64,000 nucleotides of DNA from Ectopseudomonas oleovorans (GTDB taxonomy: Bacteria; Pseudomonadota; Gammaproteobacteria; Pseudomonadales; Pseudomonadaceae): positions 1 through 64,000 of the forward strand of contig NZ_QASO01000005.1 of NCBI RefSeq assembly GCF_003052605.1, read 5' to 3'. The notes below the pieces were generated by a model. That model was given only the letters and a program-made list of their open reading frames with translations. It had not been told where the DNA came from and made no database searches. The position numbers and the translations under genes are program-made. Position 1 is the stretch's first letter, and each line of letters starts with the position of its first letter. Below are positions 52,702-63,634 of the stretch, in pieces.

Positions 52702-55700
52702 ATGGATACTCAGTGGTCTAGCCTCATCCGGCGATTATGGCGCTCTACGCCCCGTACATTCGAATACGAGGCCGTCCTGCGCTCTGAACTGTTCAGCGCC
52801 GAGCAAATGGCGAACCATGGTGTCGAACTCGCGCATCAGCATCGACTCAGCCAACACACCACCTCGGATGCCTTGCTGGAACGACTGACCGAGAACGCCG
52901 AGGTACTGGCGAGCAGCTGCCAGGCCATGACGGCCGCGACGCTTTCCAGCCAACGGGCTACACCCGCCGCCGAGTGGTTGCTGGATAATTTCTATCTGAT
53001 CGAAGAGCAGATACGAACCGCCCAGAAGCACCTTCCCAGAGGCTACTGCCGCGAGCTGCCTGGGCTGTCCAATGGGCCTTCGTCCACCCTGCCCCGCGTT
53101 TACGACATCGCCCTGGAAACCATCTCCCACGGGGATGGACGGGTCGACAGTGAAAGCCTGGGACGTTTCATCACCGCCTATCAATCCACCACCCCGCTGA
53201 CGCTGGGCGAACTGTGGGCTGTGCCTATCATGTTGCGCCTTGCTCTGATCGAAAATCTGCGCCGTGTGGCCGCACGGGTCATGGCCAACTGGAATGACCG
53301 CAACCTGGCGAATCATTGGGCAGACCGCTTGAGTGAAACCGCAGAGCGCGATGCCAAGAGCATCGTGCTGGCCGTAGCGGACATGGCGCGTTCACCGCTG
53401 CCCATGACCAGCTCGTTCGTCGCCGAACTGGCGCGTCGGCTGCAGGGGCAGAACACGGCGCTCATCCTGCCGCTGACCTGGATCGAGCAGACACTGGCGG
53501 AGTCCGACCTGAACATAGAGCGTCTGGTGCAACAGGACGCGCAATCACAAGCGGCCGAACAGGTCTCCATCAGCAACAGTATCAACAGCATGCGGATGCT
53601 CTCGGCAACCGATTGGCGCAAGTTCGTCGAGCGCATGAGTGGCGTGGAACAGGTGCTGCGCGAGGACCCTGCAGGCATCTACGCTCGCATGGACTTCGCC
53701 ACGCGCGATCACTATCGACATGCGGTGGAACGTTTGTCCCGAGCCTGCCAGCACGACGAGACAGAAGTCGCGCGCGCGGCGCTCGCACTGGCCGCAGGCG
53801 CACCGCCTGATAGCCCGCGCATGGCCCATGTCGGTTTCTACCTGGTCGATAAGGGCGTACCGACACTGGAGCGACAGCTCGGTGTGCGTTTGTCGCTCAT
53901 CGAGCATGGGCAACGGCTGCTGAGCCGTGCGCCACTGTATTTTTTCCTGATTCCGGCCCTGCTGCTCACCGTCCTGCTGGCCTGGCCCCTGCTGGCCCTG
54001 GCTCATGCCGATAATTGGTCGTTCGTGTACCTGGCCATGCTCAGCGTACCGCTCCTGCTGATGACCAGCCGCCTGGCCATCGGCCTGGTGAACTGGCTGG
54101 TGACCCTGACGATGCCGGCGAACATGTTGCCGCGCCTCGATTACAGCGAGGGCATTCCCGCGGATGCCTGCACCCTCGTGGTAGTGCCGACACTCATTGG
54201 CAGCGCGATGGATGTCGACGAGTTGGTGGAGGGCATGGAGGTGCGCTACCTGGCCAACCGCGATAGCAATCTGCATTTTGCCCTGCTCACCGACTTCCTC
54301 GACGCGCAGCAGGAAACGCAGGATGAGGATGCGGCGCTGCTGGAGCGGGCGAGCCAGGCAATCGAAGCATTGAATGACAAGTACCCGGCCATGGAAGGCA
54401 GCCGGTTCAACCTGTTGCACCGGCCCAGACGCTGGAACCCGGCTGAGCGCCGCTGGATGGGGCATGAACGCAAACGCGGCAAGCTGAGCGAGCTCAATGC
54501 CGTGTTGCGCGGCCAAGGACGAGAGCGCTTCGCCTCGATCGTCGGCGATCTGGCGCGGCTGCAGCAGACTGTCTACGTGATCACCCTGGACACTGACACG
54601 CAGCTACCGCGTGATGTCGCACGCCAGCTCATCGGCACCCTCGCTCACCCCCTGAACGTGGCACAGTTCGACGCCAGCACGCGACGCATCACTAGCGGTT
54701 ACGCGATCCTGCAGCCACGGGTCGGCATCAGCCTGTCGAGTATCGCGCGCTCGACCTACGCCCACCTGTTCGGCAGCGATGCAGGGATCGATCCGTACAC
54801 GCGCGCGGTTTCCGATGTCTATCAGGATCTGTTCAATAATGGTTCGTTCATCGGCAAGGGCATCTATGCCGTGGATGCCTTCGAACGGGCACTGGAAGAT
54901 TGCCTGCCGGCAAACCGCATCCTGAGTCATGACCTCATAGAGGGGTGCTATGCGCGCTCCGGCCTGATCAGCGACATCCAGGTTTACGAGGAGTACCCCG
55001 CCTGTTACAGCGCCGATGCCAAACGGCACCATCGCTGGATTCGCGGTGACTGGCAGTTGCTGCCCTGGTTGCTCTCATGCCCGCCCTCGGCTGGCTGCCA
55101 GCAGGCCACCGGTCTGGATGCTCTGGGCCGCTGGAAGATCTTCGACAACCTGCGCCGCAGCCTCGAGCCGACGGCTTTTCTGTGCGGTCTCCTATGGGCC
55201 TGGTTCGCCAGCTCGCAGCCACCGCTATGGACACTGGCGATCATTGCCCTGGTGCTCACGCAACCCTTGCTTGGCCTACTGCACGAATTGCTGCACAAGC
55301 CACCGGAAGTGCCGCTGCGTCTGCATCTGACGACAACCCTGCGCAGCAGCGGATCGAGCTTTCAGCGAGCCCTGTTGCCGCTGGTCTGGCTGCCTTTCGA
55401 GACGCTCAACAGCCTGGATGCAATCGGCCGAACGCTATGGAGAATGCTGGTCAGTCATCGCAACCTGCTGCAGTGGAACCCTTCTCGGCAAGTCGAGCGC
55501 GGTAGTCGCAACGATTTATCCGGGCTGTATCGCCTCATGTGGGTGTGTCCGGTACTCGCCGCCGGCCTGTTCATTCTGCTGTTCATGCAGCCTATGGCTC
55601 TGGCGGTCGCCGCCCCCTTTCTGCTCGCCTGGACGATGGCTCCCGCACTTGCCTGGTGGCTGAGCAAGCCGTCGGCCTCGCTGGTGTTCGAGCCCAGTGC

Positions 55701-58700
55701 ACACGAGCGACGCTTCCTGCGCCAGCAGGCCCGGCGGAACTGGGCATTCTTCGATGACCTGGTAGGCCCTGCGGACAACTGGCTGCCGCCGGATAACATC
55801 CAGGAACAGCCGGTTGCCGTCACCGCGCATCGCACCTCCCCCACCAACATGGGGATGGCCCTGCTGTCCCACCTGGCCGCCCATGATTTCGCCTATGTCA
55901 GCGGCGGGCGCTTGCTCTCGCGACTGGAGCATATGCTGACCAGCATGGCCCTGCTGCAGCGCCATCGCCGGCATTTCTACAACTGGTACGACACACTCAC
56001 CCTGAAACCGCTACCGCCGCATTACATCTCGACGGTGGACAGCGGCAACCTGGCCGGCCTGCTCATGACACTGCGCCAGGGACTGCTGGAGTTGCCAGAT
56101 GCTCCGCCGAATGACGCGCGCACGCTGCAGGGCCTCAGAGATTGCCTCGATGTCCTGCAGGAAGCCGTGCTGGATGCCGGTCTGGATGAACAGCTTCTCG
56201 ACGAGCTGTTCAAGGTATTGGCAGCGCCAGCGCTCACGCCCGAGTCCCCGAACGACCTGCTGCCTACCGTGCAGCGCCTGCTCGAGCAGGCAGAGAAACT
56301 GGCCGTGCCTCTGGGCCAGCAAGACGAACCCAGCTACTGGTTACAGGTGCTGAGCGCACAATGCCGAGACCTGAGTGCTGAAATGTCCAGCCTGCTCCTG
56401 CCAGGTGAACGGTCGCAGCTCGTCACCTGGCGGCAACTGGCAACGCTCGATGCCAACGACTGGTCGGCAGACGAGCAGGTGCCAACGCGCAAAGCCAAAG
56501 CCTGCGCAATGGAGCGAATCGCGCTGGTAGAACGCCTGGCCAAATTGGCCGGCGACCTAGCAGACATGGATTTCACCTTTCTCTACGACCCGCAGCGAGA
56601 CCTGCTGGCCATCGGTTACAACGCCGATGAACAGCGCCTCGATGGCGCCTACTACGACCTGCTGGCCTCGGAGGCGCGGCTGACCAACTTCGTGGTGATT
56701 GCCCAAGGTCAGCTGCCACAGGAGGGCTGGTTCGCCCTCGGACGGCTGTTGACCAGCAGCGGTGGCGTCCCGGTACTGCTGTCGTGGACCGGCTCGATGT
56801 TCGAGTACCTCATGCCGCTGCTGGTCATGCCCAGTTACCCGAGAACCTTGCTGGACCAGACCTGCAAGGCCGCAGTAGCGCGCCAGATCGATTATGCCGG
56901 CAAGCTCGGCCTGCCCTGGGGCGTATCCGAGTCGGGCTACAACGCCCTAGATACGCAGTTGAACTATCAGTACCGAGCGTTCGGCGTTCCAGGCCTTGGC
57001 CTGAAACGCGGGCTCGGCGACGACATCGTCATCGCCCCCTACGCATCGGCTCTGGCACTGATGGTGGCGCCTGCCGAGGCGTGCCGAAACCTGCAGGCGC
57101 TGGCTGGCATGGGCATGGCGGGTCGCTATGGCCTGTACGAGGCACTGGACTTCACCAGCACGCGCTTGCCCCTGGGGCGCAGCTCGGCGGTGATCCAGTC
57201 GTTCATGGCCCATCACCAGGGCATGAGCTTCCTGGCGCTTACTGCCGTGCTGCTCGAGCGCCCCATGCATCGGCGCTTCGAGGCCGATCCACAGTTCCAG
57301 GCCACTGCCTTGCTGCTCCAGGAGCGCATGCCCAAGAGTGCGACTCAATACCTGCATGCGCCCCAGGTGGCGCAAGAAGAAGCGGCAACTCGCGCCGATG
57401 AAAGCAAGTTGCGCGTCTATACCCACCCTGATCGCGCCCACCCTGCCGTCCAGTTGCTCTCCAACGGCCATTATCACGTGATGATCAGCCATGCCGGCGG
57501 AGGCTACAGCCGTTGCGACGAGCTCGCCGTCACCCGCTGGCAGGAGGACGTTACCTGTGATGCCGCCGGGACGTTCTGCTACCTGCGCGACACAGCCAGT
57601 GGTGCATTCTGGTCAAGCGCATTCCAACCAACGCTGCAACGCACGGAGAGTTTCGAGGCGATATTCACCGACGCCAGAGCCGAATTCCGCGTGCGCGAAC
57701 GGGATATCGACACGCACACTGAGATCGTCGTTTCCCCCGAGGACAATGCCGAGCTGCGTCGTCTGCATATCAGCAATCGTGGCGCCACGCGTCGCTCCAT
57801 CGAGCTGACCAGCTACGCAGAAGTGGTGCTGGCGCCACAGCGCAGCGACTCGGCCCATCCAGCCTTCAGCAAGTTGTTCATAGAGACCGAGCTGCATGCG
57901 GATCTACAAGCGATTCTGTGTACCCGCCGACCGCGCTCGAAAACGGAACGCAGCACTTGGCTATGTCATTTGCTGGCAGCCCATGGCGTGGACATCCAAG
58001 CGATTTCCTACGAAACCGACCGAGCCCGATTCATCGGCCGCGGGCGCAACCTCGCACAACCGGCGGCGATGGACGTCGATGAGCTCTCAGGCACCGCCGG
58101 CGCCGTGCTCGATCCAATCGTGGCGATACGCTGCCGATTCGTTCTGGAGGCCGGCCAGGGTGCAATCATCGACCTGGTAAGCGGCGTCAGCGACAGCCGC
58201 GCCGGGTGCCTGCATCTGATCAACAAATACCGCGACCGTCACCTCGCCGATCGCGTCTTCGATCTGGCCTGGACGCATAGCCAGGTACTGCTGCGGCAAT
58301 TGAATATCAGCCACGCCGATGCACGCCTGTTCGAGCAGATGGCCGCGTCGATCCTCTACAGCGCGCCCACATTGCGTGCGTCCCCTCAGATTCTGGCGGC
58401 CAACCAGCGTAATCAGAGTGGGCTATGGGGCCAGGCCATCTCGGGCGATCTGCCAATCGTACTGCTGCAAATTTCCAGCGCCGGTAACATCGAACTGGTG
58501 CGGCAACTGGTACAGGCCCACGCCTACTGGCGCCAGAAAGGGCTGGTGGTCGATCTTGTGATCTGGAACGAAGACCAGGCCGGCTATCGACAAAACCTGC
58601 AAGACCTCATCCTGGGCCTGGCGACCTCCGGCAGCGAGGCCCATCTGCTGGATCGACCCGGCGGCATTTTCGTGCGCCCGGTACAACAGTTGTCCAGCGA

Positions 58701-61323
58701 GGATCGGATTCTAATGCAGGCGGTGGCGCACCTCGTGCTCAGCGACAGGCACGGCCGTCTTTCCGAGCAGATCCGCCATCGCAAAGCCGGTCCGGCCTTG
58801 CCCGCATTCGATGCGCGTTTGCTGCGTAAGCCCGCGTGCAGCTCAATAATTCCGGAGCCAGATCCAAGCCTGTTGCTGAGCAATCCCTATGGAGGATTCA
58901 GCGCCGATGGCAACGAATACGTCATTGACCTGACACCAGGCCAACCCACACCGGCGCCCTGGGTCAACGTGATCGCCAACCCTCACTTCGGCACGGTGAT
59001 CTCGGAAAGCGGCAGCGCCTACACCTGGCATGAGAATGCTCACGAATTCCGTCTCACGCCGTGGTGCAACGACCCCATCACCGACGCCAGCGAAGAGGCT
59101 ATCTACGTGCGTGATGAGGACAGTGGCCACTACTGGTCGCCGACTGCCCTGCCCTGTCCGGGAAACGGTCGTTACCTCACCCGCCACGGGTTCGGCTACA
59201 GCCTGTTCGAGCATGATGAGGACGGCATCCAGACCGAGCTGCGCATCTACGTGGCACTGGAGGCACCGATAAAGTTCTCGCAGTTGCTGGTGCGCAACAC
59301 CTCGGATTTGCCACGGCGACTCTCTATCACCGGCTATGTGGCCTGGGTTCTGGGCGAACTGCGCAGTCAATCGACCATGCACATCGTTACTGATGCAGAC
59401 TTGGACACTGGCGCCCTGTTCGCACGCAACGCCTACTCGATCGAGTTCCCTGGCCGGGTGGCGTTCTTCGATGTCGATATGCCGCTCATGAGCAGTACGG
59501 CCGACCGCAGCGAATTCATCGGCCGCAATGGCAACCTCAAGGCACCGGCAGCCATGGCCCAGGAGCAGCTGTCAGGGCGTAGAGGTACTGGGCTCGACCC
59601 CTGCGCCGCGCTGCGCGTGGAGATCGAACTGGCGCCAGGGGAAAGCCGTGAGGTGATCTTTCGCCTCGGCGCCGAGCAGAACGCAAAAAGCGCCTCTCGC
59701 CTGGTTCAACGCATGCGTGGTAGCGCGACAGCAGCGATCGAGCTGGAAACCGTGCGCACCCACTGGCGCTCGACGCTGGCAGCGGTGCAGATTGAAACAC
59801 CCGAGCCGGCGCTCGATGTCCTGGTGAACGGCTGGCTGATGTATCAGATCATCGCCAGCCGCTTCTGGGCACGCAGTGGTTACTACCAGTCTGGCGGCGC
59901 CATCGGCTTTCGCGATCAATTGCAGGACGGCATGGCCATGCTGCACACCGAGCCGGCAGCGGTGCGCCGACATCTGCTGCTGTGCGCAGCACACCAGTAC
60001 ATCGAGGGCGATGTGCAGCACTGGTGGCATCCACCGATGAACCGTGGTGTGCGTACTGGCTGTTCCGATGACTATCTCTGGCTGGCACTGGCAACCAGCC
60101 GCTACGTGCAAGTCACGGGTGACCACAGCGTACTTTCGGAAAGCGTTGGATACTTGGAAGGGCGCGCACTCAATAACGGAGAGGAATCCTACTACGACCT
60201 GCCCGGCCAGTCGGCCCGGTACGAGACCCTCTATCAGCACTGTGTGCGTGCCATCGACCACAGCCTGCCACGCGGCGTTCACGGCCTGCCGCTGATGGGG
60301 CATGGTGACTGGAATGACGGGATGAACCGGGTCGGTGAACAGGGCAAGGGGGAAAGCGTCTGGCTAGGTTTCTTCGGCCACGAGGTGTTGCGCCAGTTCG
60401 CGACAATCGCCGAGCTCAATGGCGACCCGGACTTTGCCCGCCTCTGCCTGGAACAAGCCGCAGCCCTCGGTAACAGCCTGGAAGCATCCGCCTGGGATGG
60501 TGCCTGGTATCGTCGTGCCTACTTCGACGACGGCACGCCGCTGGGCTCTGCCAGCAACGATGAGTGCCGTATCGACTCCATCACCCAGAGCTGGTGCGTA
60601 CTCTCGGGCGCGGCCCCCGAGAAGCGCCAGCGCATGGCCATGGAGTCGCTCGACCATCACCTGTTTCGTCGCGACATGGGCCTGATCAAGCTGCTCACCC
60701 CGCCCTTCGACAGCGGCGCCATGGATCCTGGCTATATCAAGGGTTATCTACCCGGCATCCGCGAAAACGGCGGCCAGTACACCCACGCTGCGGTCTGGGC
60801 AAGCATGGCCTTCGCCGCGCTGGGCGACAGCGCGCGGGCCTGGGAAATCCTCCACGCCATCAACCCCATCACTCATGGTGACAGTGCCACTGCGATTGCG
60901 ACCTACAAGATCGAGCCCTACGTGATGGCTGCCGATGTCTACGGCATGCCACCTCATGAGGGGCGTGGCGGCTGGAGTTGGTACACCGGCTCCGCCGGGT
61001 GGATGTACCGCTTGATCGTCGAGTCCTTGCTCGGTGTGCAACGCAACGGCGCCTGCCTGCATATTCGTCCGCTGTTGCCGGCACATTGGCCCGGTTTCAC
61101 CTTGCACTACCGCTATGGCGCCACGCCTTACCGAATCACGGTGCTACGCACAGAGCAGAAAGAACAGACGATCGACCTCGATGACATCCGTCTTGAAGGC
61201 GATAGGGTGCCAATGCGTGATGATGATCGGGAACACCATGTGGACATCAAGCTGCCGCTGAATCTCATCAGCAGCCCTAATCCCGTCATGCCGCCCACTC
61301 AGCCTTTGGACATCACGGAGTAA
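52702..61323 (+). CDS. ndvB: Cyclic beta-1,2-glucan synthase (NdvB/ChvB/Cgs type)
   Basis: This 2873-residue inner-membrane enzyme has the size of rhizobial NdvB and Brucella Cgs. The N-terminal region has membrane spans near 412-470 and a glycosyltransferase domain (GT84) with DTDT near 630 and HRWIRGDWQ near 775. A glycoamylase-like segment (AYVSGGRLLSRLEHM) lies near 1065. The last 1000 residues are a GH94-type phosphorylase with MGHGDWNDGMNRVG. Such enzymes prime on themselves, elongate, cyclise and control glucan length. ATG 52702 has AGGA at good distance. A CsbD gene follows by five bases. Confidence 0.93.
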   Translation: MDTQWSSLIRRLWRSTPRTFEYEAVLRSELFSAEQMANHGVELAHQHRLSQHTTSDALLERLTENAEVLASSCQAMTAATLSSQRATPAAEWLLDNFYLIEEQIRTAQKHLPRGYCRELPGLSNGPSSTLPRVYDIALETISHGDGRVDSESLGRFITAYQSTTPLTLGELWAVPIMLRLALIENLRRVAARVMANWNDRNLANHWADRLSETAERDAKSIVLAVADMARSPLPMTSSFVAELARRLQGQNTALILPLTWIEQTLAESDLNIERLVQQDAQSQAAEQVSISNSINSMRMLSATDWRKFVERMSGVEQVLREDPAGIYARMDFATRDHYRHAVERLSRACQHDETEVARAALALAAGAPPDSPRMAHVGFYLVDKGVPTLERQLGVRLSLIEHGQRLLSRAPLYFFLIPALLLTVLLAWPLLALAHADNWSFVYLAMLSVPLLLMTSRLAIGLVNWLVTLTMPANMLPRLDYSEGIPADACTLVVVPTLIGSAMDVDELVEGMEVRYLANRDSNLHFALLTDFLDAQQETQDEDAALLERASQAIEALNDKYPAMEGSRFNLLHRPRRWNPAERRWMGHERKRGKLSELNAVLRGQGRERFASIVGDLARLQQTVYVITLDTDTQLPRDVARQLIGTLAHPLNVAQFDASTRRITSGYAILQPRVGISLSSIARSTYAHLFGSDAGIDPYTRAVSDVYQDLFNNGSFIGKGIYAVDAFERALEDCLPANRILSHDLIEGCYARSGLISDIQVYEEYPACYSADAKRHHRWIRGDWQLLPWLLSCPPSAGCQQATGLDALGRWKIFDNLRRSLEPTAFLCGLLWAWFASSQPPLWTLAIIALVLTQPLLGLLHELLHKPPEVPLRLHLTTTLRSSGSSFQRALLPLVWLPFETLNSLDAIGRTLWRMLVSHRNLLQWNPSRQVERGSRNDLSGLYRLMWVCPVLAAGLFILLFMQPMALAVAAPFLLAWTMAPALAWWLSKPSASLVFEPSAHERRFLRQQARRNWAFFDDLVGPADNWLPPDNIQEQPVAVTAHRTSPTNMGMALLSHLAAHDFAYVSGGRLLSRLEHMLTSMALLQRHRRHFYNWYDTLTLKPLPPHYISTVDSGNLAGLLMTLRQGLLELPDAPPNDARTLQGLRDCLDVLQEAVLDAGLDEQLLDELFKVLAAPALTPESPNDLLPTVQRLLEQAEKLAVPLGQQDEPSYWLQVLSAQCRDLSAEMSSLLLPGERSQLVTWRQLATLDANDWSADEQVPTRKAKACAMERIALVERLAKLAGDLADMDFTFLYDPQRDLLAIGYNADEQRLDGAYYDLLASEARLTNFVVIAQGQLPQEGWFALGRLLTSSGGVPVLLSWTGSMFEYLMPLLVMPSYPRTLLDQTCKAAVARQIDYAGKLGLPWGVSESGYNALDTQLNYQYRAFGVPGLGLKRGLGDDIVIAPYASALALMVAPAEACRNLQALAGMGMAGRYGLYEALDFTSTRLPLGRSSAVIQSFMAHHQGMSFLALTAVLLERPMHRRFEADPQFQATALLLQERMPKSATQYLHAPQVAQEEAATRADESKLRVYTHPDRAHPAVQLLSNGHYHVMISHAGGGYSRCDELAVTRWQEDVTCDAAGTFCYLRDTASGAFWSSAFQPTLQRTESFEAIFTDARAEFRVRERDIDTHTEIVVSPEDNAELRRLHISNRGATRRSIELTSYAEVVLAPQRSDSAHPAFSKLFIETELHADLQAILCTRRPRSKTERSTWLCHLLAAHGVDIQAISYETDRARFIGRGRNLAQPAAMDVDELSGTAGAVLDPIVAIRCRFVLEAGQGAIIDLVSGVSDSRAGCLHLINKYRDRHLADRVFDLAWTHSQVLLRQLNISHADARLFEQMAASILYSAPTLRASPQILAANQRNQSGLWGQAISGDLPIVLLQISSAGNIELVRQLVQAHAYWRQKGLVVDLVIWNEDQAGYRQNLQDLILGLATSGSEAHLLDRPGGIFVRPVQQLSSEDRILMQAVAHLVLSDRHGRLSEQIRHRKAGPALPAFDARLLRKPACSSIIPEPDPSLLLSNPYGGFSADGNEYVIDLTPGQPTPAPWVNVIANPHFGTVISESGSAYTWHENAHEFRLTPWCNDPITDASEEAIYVRDEDSGHYWSPTALPCPGNGRYLTRHGFGYSLFEHDEDGIQTELRIYVALEAPIKFSQLLVRNTSDLPRRLSITGYVAWVLGELRSQSTMHIVTDADLDTGALFARNAYSIEFPGRVAFFDVDMPLMSSTADRSEFIGRNGNLKAPAAMAQEQLSGRRGTGLDPCAALRVEIELAPGESREVIFRLGAEQNAKSASRLVQRMRGSATAAIELETVRTHWRSTLAAVQIETPEPALDVLVNGWLMYQIIASRFWARSGYYQSGGAIGFRDQLQDGMAMLHTEPAAVRRHLLLCAAHQYIEGDVQHWWHPPMNRGVRTGCSDDYLWLALATSRYVQVTGDHSVLSESVGYLEGRALNNGEESYYDLPGQSARYETLYQHCVRAIDHSLPRGVHGLPLMGHGDWNDGMNRVGEQGKGESVWLGFFGHEVLRQFATIAELNGDPDFARLCLEQAAALGNSLEASAWDGAWYRRAYFDDGTPLGSASNDECRIDSITQSWCVLSGAAPEKRQRMAMESLDHHLFRRDMGLIKLLTPPFDSGAMDPGYIKGYLPGIRENGGQYTHAAVWASMAFAALGDSARAWEILHAINPITHGDSATAIATYKIEPYVMAADVYGMPPHEGRGGWSWYTGSAGWMYRLIVESLLGVQRNGACLHIRPLLPAHWPGFTLHYRYGATPYRITVLRTEQKEQTIDLDDIRLEGDRVPMRDDDREHHVDIKLPLNLISSPNPVMPPTQPLDITE

Positions 61324-61328
61324 GTCAA

Positions 61329-61544
61329 ATGAGCAGACTACTTAGCGACATCATCAAAGGAAAATGGCGGCAGCTGGCTGGTCCGGCCATGATCAACTGG
61401 GATGAGTTGACCCTTAATGAACTGATCAAATCCGAAGGGGATCAAGATAAATTGACCCACCTCGTAGAGGCACGCTACGGCATGACCCACGAAGAAGCAG
61501 AAAAACAGGTGCTGAGCTTCTTCGAGCGCAATCGCACCACCTGA
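61329..61544 (+). CDS. CsbD-family stress protein
   Basis: This 71-residue protein has the CsbD pattern: KGKWRQLAG, the Trp of INWDELT, and EAEKQVLSFF at the end. CsbD-like proteins are induced by general stress in several bacteria; their action is unknown. It lies five bases after ndvB, so it is probably on the ndvB transcript. A close paralogue is at 63187. Confidence 0.88.
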   Translation: MSRLLSDIIKGKWRQLAGPAMINWDELTLNELIKSEGDQDKLTHLVEARYGMTHEEAEKQVLSFFERNRTT

Positions 61545-61614
61545 TACCTACGCACGTCTTGAAGACGCAGCCTGCTGGAATGACCGAGCAGACGAGCAAA
61601 AGCCACCAGCCGAG

Positions 61615-61791
61615 CTAGCTATCCATCAAGTCATCTTGCAAGTCTCGTGTCGATTGTTCGCGCTTATCGCGCCTGAGAAGTCGACGCTCACGCTGCTCAA
61701 CCTCTTGCTGGTGACTGCTCGAATCAGAGCTCCCGGGCAAGTACTGGTCAGCAGGTTTACTTGGTTGGTCAGATTTCTTGGGCTTGTGCAT
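61615..61791 (-). CDS. Small charged hypothetical protein
   Basis: This 58-residue, very hydrophilic protein (MHKPKKSDQPSK; EVEQRERRLLRRDKREQSTR) is read leftwards between the CsbD and protease genes. Its N terminus MHKP is shared with the small gene at 62942, as is its low complexity. A GTG at 61803 is an alternative start. It may be disordered. The function is unknown. Confidence 0.5.
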   Translation of the reverse strand: MHKPKKSDQPSKPADQYLPGSSDSSSHQQEVEQRERRLLRRDKREQSTRDLQDDLMDS

Positions 61792-62102
61792 ATCGTTCAC
61801 CAATCGGAATTATCCGACGCGAAGCAGACGCGCCATCCATACGGATACTGCCACCCCGTATTCACTCGATCCGTACGCTGGCACGCATACGCTGCGGTCT
61901 TCACCCGATAGACTGCACTGCACCGAAACGAGGGATGGCCTCGCATTCATCGGTGATGCCATGGCTGGCTGCAGAATGGATGAAAGATCAGGACGCAATG
62001 GCACAAGTAGCACCGCTGGTTTGACTGTTTGCGGGCTAGCCCAAGGACTTGATGCAACATGTCAGTCGGTAAGCAAATTATCGACCGGAGGCCCTTAAGA
62101 CG

Positions 62103-62834
62103 ATGATCGATTCCCTGATGTTGAGCGTGGCACGTATCACCACCATTGCGGGTACGCAGGTGCTGACGAATGCCAGCGGCTTCTTCTTCGCCCGCGATGA
62201 GCGCTTGTTCCTGGTCACCAGCCGCCACGTGTTGATCGATGAGCCCACTGGTCATCACCCGGACAGCCTGGAGATAGAGGTCCACACCGATTCGAGCAAC
62301 ATGGCCAGTTCCACAGGCTTTTCCATCCCTCTTTACCGCAACGGCGGCAGTCTATGGCGCCAAGGCCTGGATAGTGCCGGCGAGATCGATGTGGCCGCCA
62401 TCGAAATCGAGCGTTCAGCACTGCCCGATGCCATCGCCTACCACGCCTTCAGACCGGAACATTTAGTGCAGCCTCAGGAACATATCGAGATCGGCGCCCA
62501 GTTGCTGGTGGTTGGTTTTCCGCTCGGCTTCCATGACAGCCTTCACCACATGCCAGTGGTACGCCACGCAATTCTCGCGTCCTCTTTCGGCCTTCGCTTT
62601 CAGGGTCTCGGTTATTTTCTCACCGACGCTCGCACTCACCGCGGCACCAGTGGCTCACCGGTGGTGATGCGGACCAGCAATCCCGCGGCCGGGCAGCAAT
62701 CCCTGCCGTGGCGCCTGCTGGGTATTCACTCGTCCCGGGTCGACCTGGGCAGCCGTGACCTGTTGCTGGACGAGGCGTTGGGCCTTAACTGCACCTGGTA
62801 CGCCGATATTCTGATGACGCTGACCGAGCACTGA
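62103..62834 (+). CDS. Trypsin-like serine peptidase
   Basis: This 243-residue protein has a trypsin-like fold. The triad can be read as His in LVTSRHVLID, Asp in GEIDVAAIEIE and Ser in HRGTSGSPVV. It has no obvious signal peptide, so the compartment is uncertain. GGAGG lies upstream of ATG 62103 at a somewhat long distance. It is among small stress-type genes; its substrate is unknown. Confidence 0.85.
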   Translation: MIDSLMLSVARITTIAGTQVLTNASGFFFARDERLFLVTSRHVLIDEPTGHHPDSLEIEVHTDSSNMASSTGFSIPLYRNGGSLWRQGLDSAGEIDVAAIEIERSALPDAIAYHAFRPEHLVQPQEHIEIGAQLLVVGFPLGFHDSLHHMPVVRHAILASSFGLRFQGLGYFLTDARTHRGTSGSPVVMRTSNPAAGQQSLPWRLLGIHSSRVDLGSRDLLLDEALGLNCTWYADILMTLTEH

Positions 62835-62941
62835 CTTCCAACCTAAGCGCGACAACGCACCGACTGGCCCTTACCAGCCTGTCACAGTCCTCTTCCCGGC
62901 ACCTCGCACCTTTGCAGTTGCCGGTTTCACCAGAGGTCACC

Positions 62942-63190
62942 ATGCACAAGCCCACCTATCAACAACCGGCCAAGAATTCGGGTAAAGCCGAAGGCCAAAC
63001 CCAGAAACCGTCAACCGCCAGCACCGCCCAGCCGTTCTACAAGGCGGATCGCGATCCGGTCATCAGCAAGGACACCTTCGAGGGGCCCGCCAAGTCGCCT
63101 CAACAACCCAAGGAAGCGGCCAACCAAGCCAAGCCGCAGGCCACTCAGGACAAGCGCAACGCGCAGAACCGGGAGCCGAAAAAGTCATGA
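62942..63190 (+). CDS. Small hydrophilic hypothetical protein
   Basis: This 82-residue protein is rich in Gln, Lys, Ala and Pro (KEAANQAKPQATQDKRNAQN) and is probably disordered. It begins at ATG 62942. Its stop overlaps the start of the CsbD gene by four bases (ATGA), so the two are co-translated. No domain is recognised. Confidence 0.65.
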   Translation: MHKPTYQQPAKNSGKAEGQTQKPSTASTAQPFYKADRDPVISKDTFEGPAKSPQQPKEAANQAKPQATQDKRNAQNREPKKS

Positions 63191-63399
63191 GCCTGCCCAG
63201 TACGGATGCCCTCAAAGGCAAATGGCAGCAACAGGTCGGCGCCGCCAAGATCGCTTGGGGCAAACTGACCGAGGACGAGTTGCTGAAAACCGAAGGCCAG
63301 GAGCAGAAACTGGCTGGTCTGATCAAAGAGCGTTACGCCCTCACGCGTGACGAGGCCGACAAACAGGTCAAGAGCTTCCTGCAGAAATGCAAAAGCTGA
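63187..63399 (+). CDS. CsbD-family stress protein
   Basis: This 70-residue CsbD relative (LKGKWQQQVGAAKIAWGKLT; EADKQVKSFLQKCKS) overlaps the end of the preceding small gene by four bases. It is a paralogue of the protein at 61329 and shares the KGKW and ELLKTEG/ELIKSEG blocks. Both probably respond to the same stress. Its role is unknown. Confidence 0.9.
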   Translation: MSLPSTDALKGKWQQQVGAAKIAWGKLTEDELLKTEGQEQKLAGLIKERYALTRDEADKQVKSFLQKCKS

Positions 63400-63634
63400 T
63401 CTGACCGCGCACTCCATCGCTCCGCCCTCTGCGGAGCGTTTGGCTTCCTGGCGTTCAGCGCCAAGCTCCCCTCTCCTGCCCGCCGCAACAGCTTGCAGCG
63501 CTATCGCCAGCTTACGTGCGCAGCCGTACAGATCGGCAGCCCTGTCTACGCCATGCTGATGTCATGTAGAGCACGGACCCACCACCGCGCTCCTGCTACA
63601 CCCACCCCATCATCAATACCGCAAGGAGCCTGCC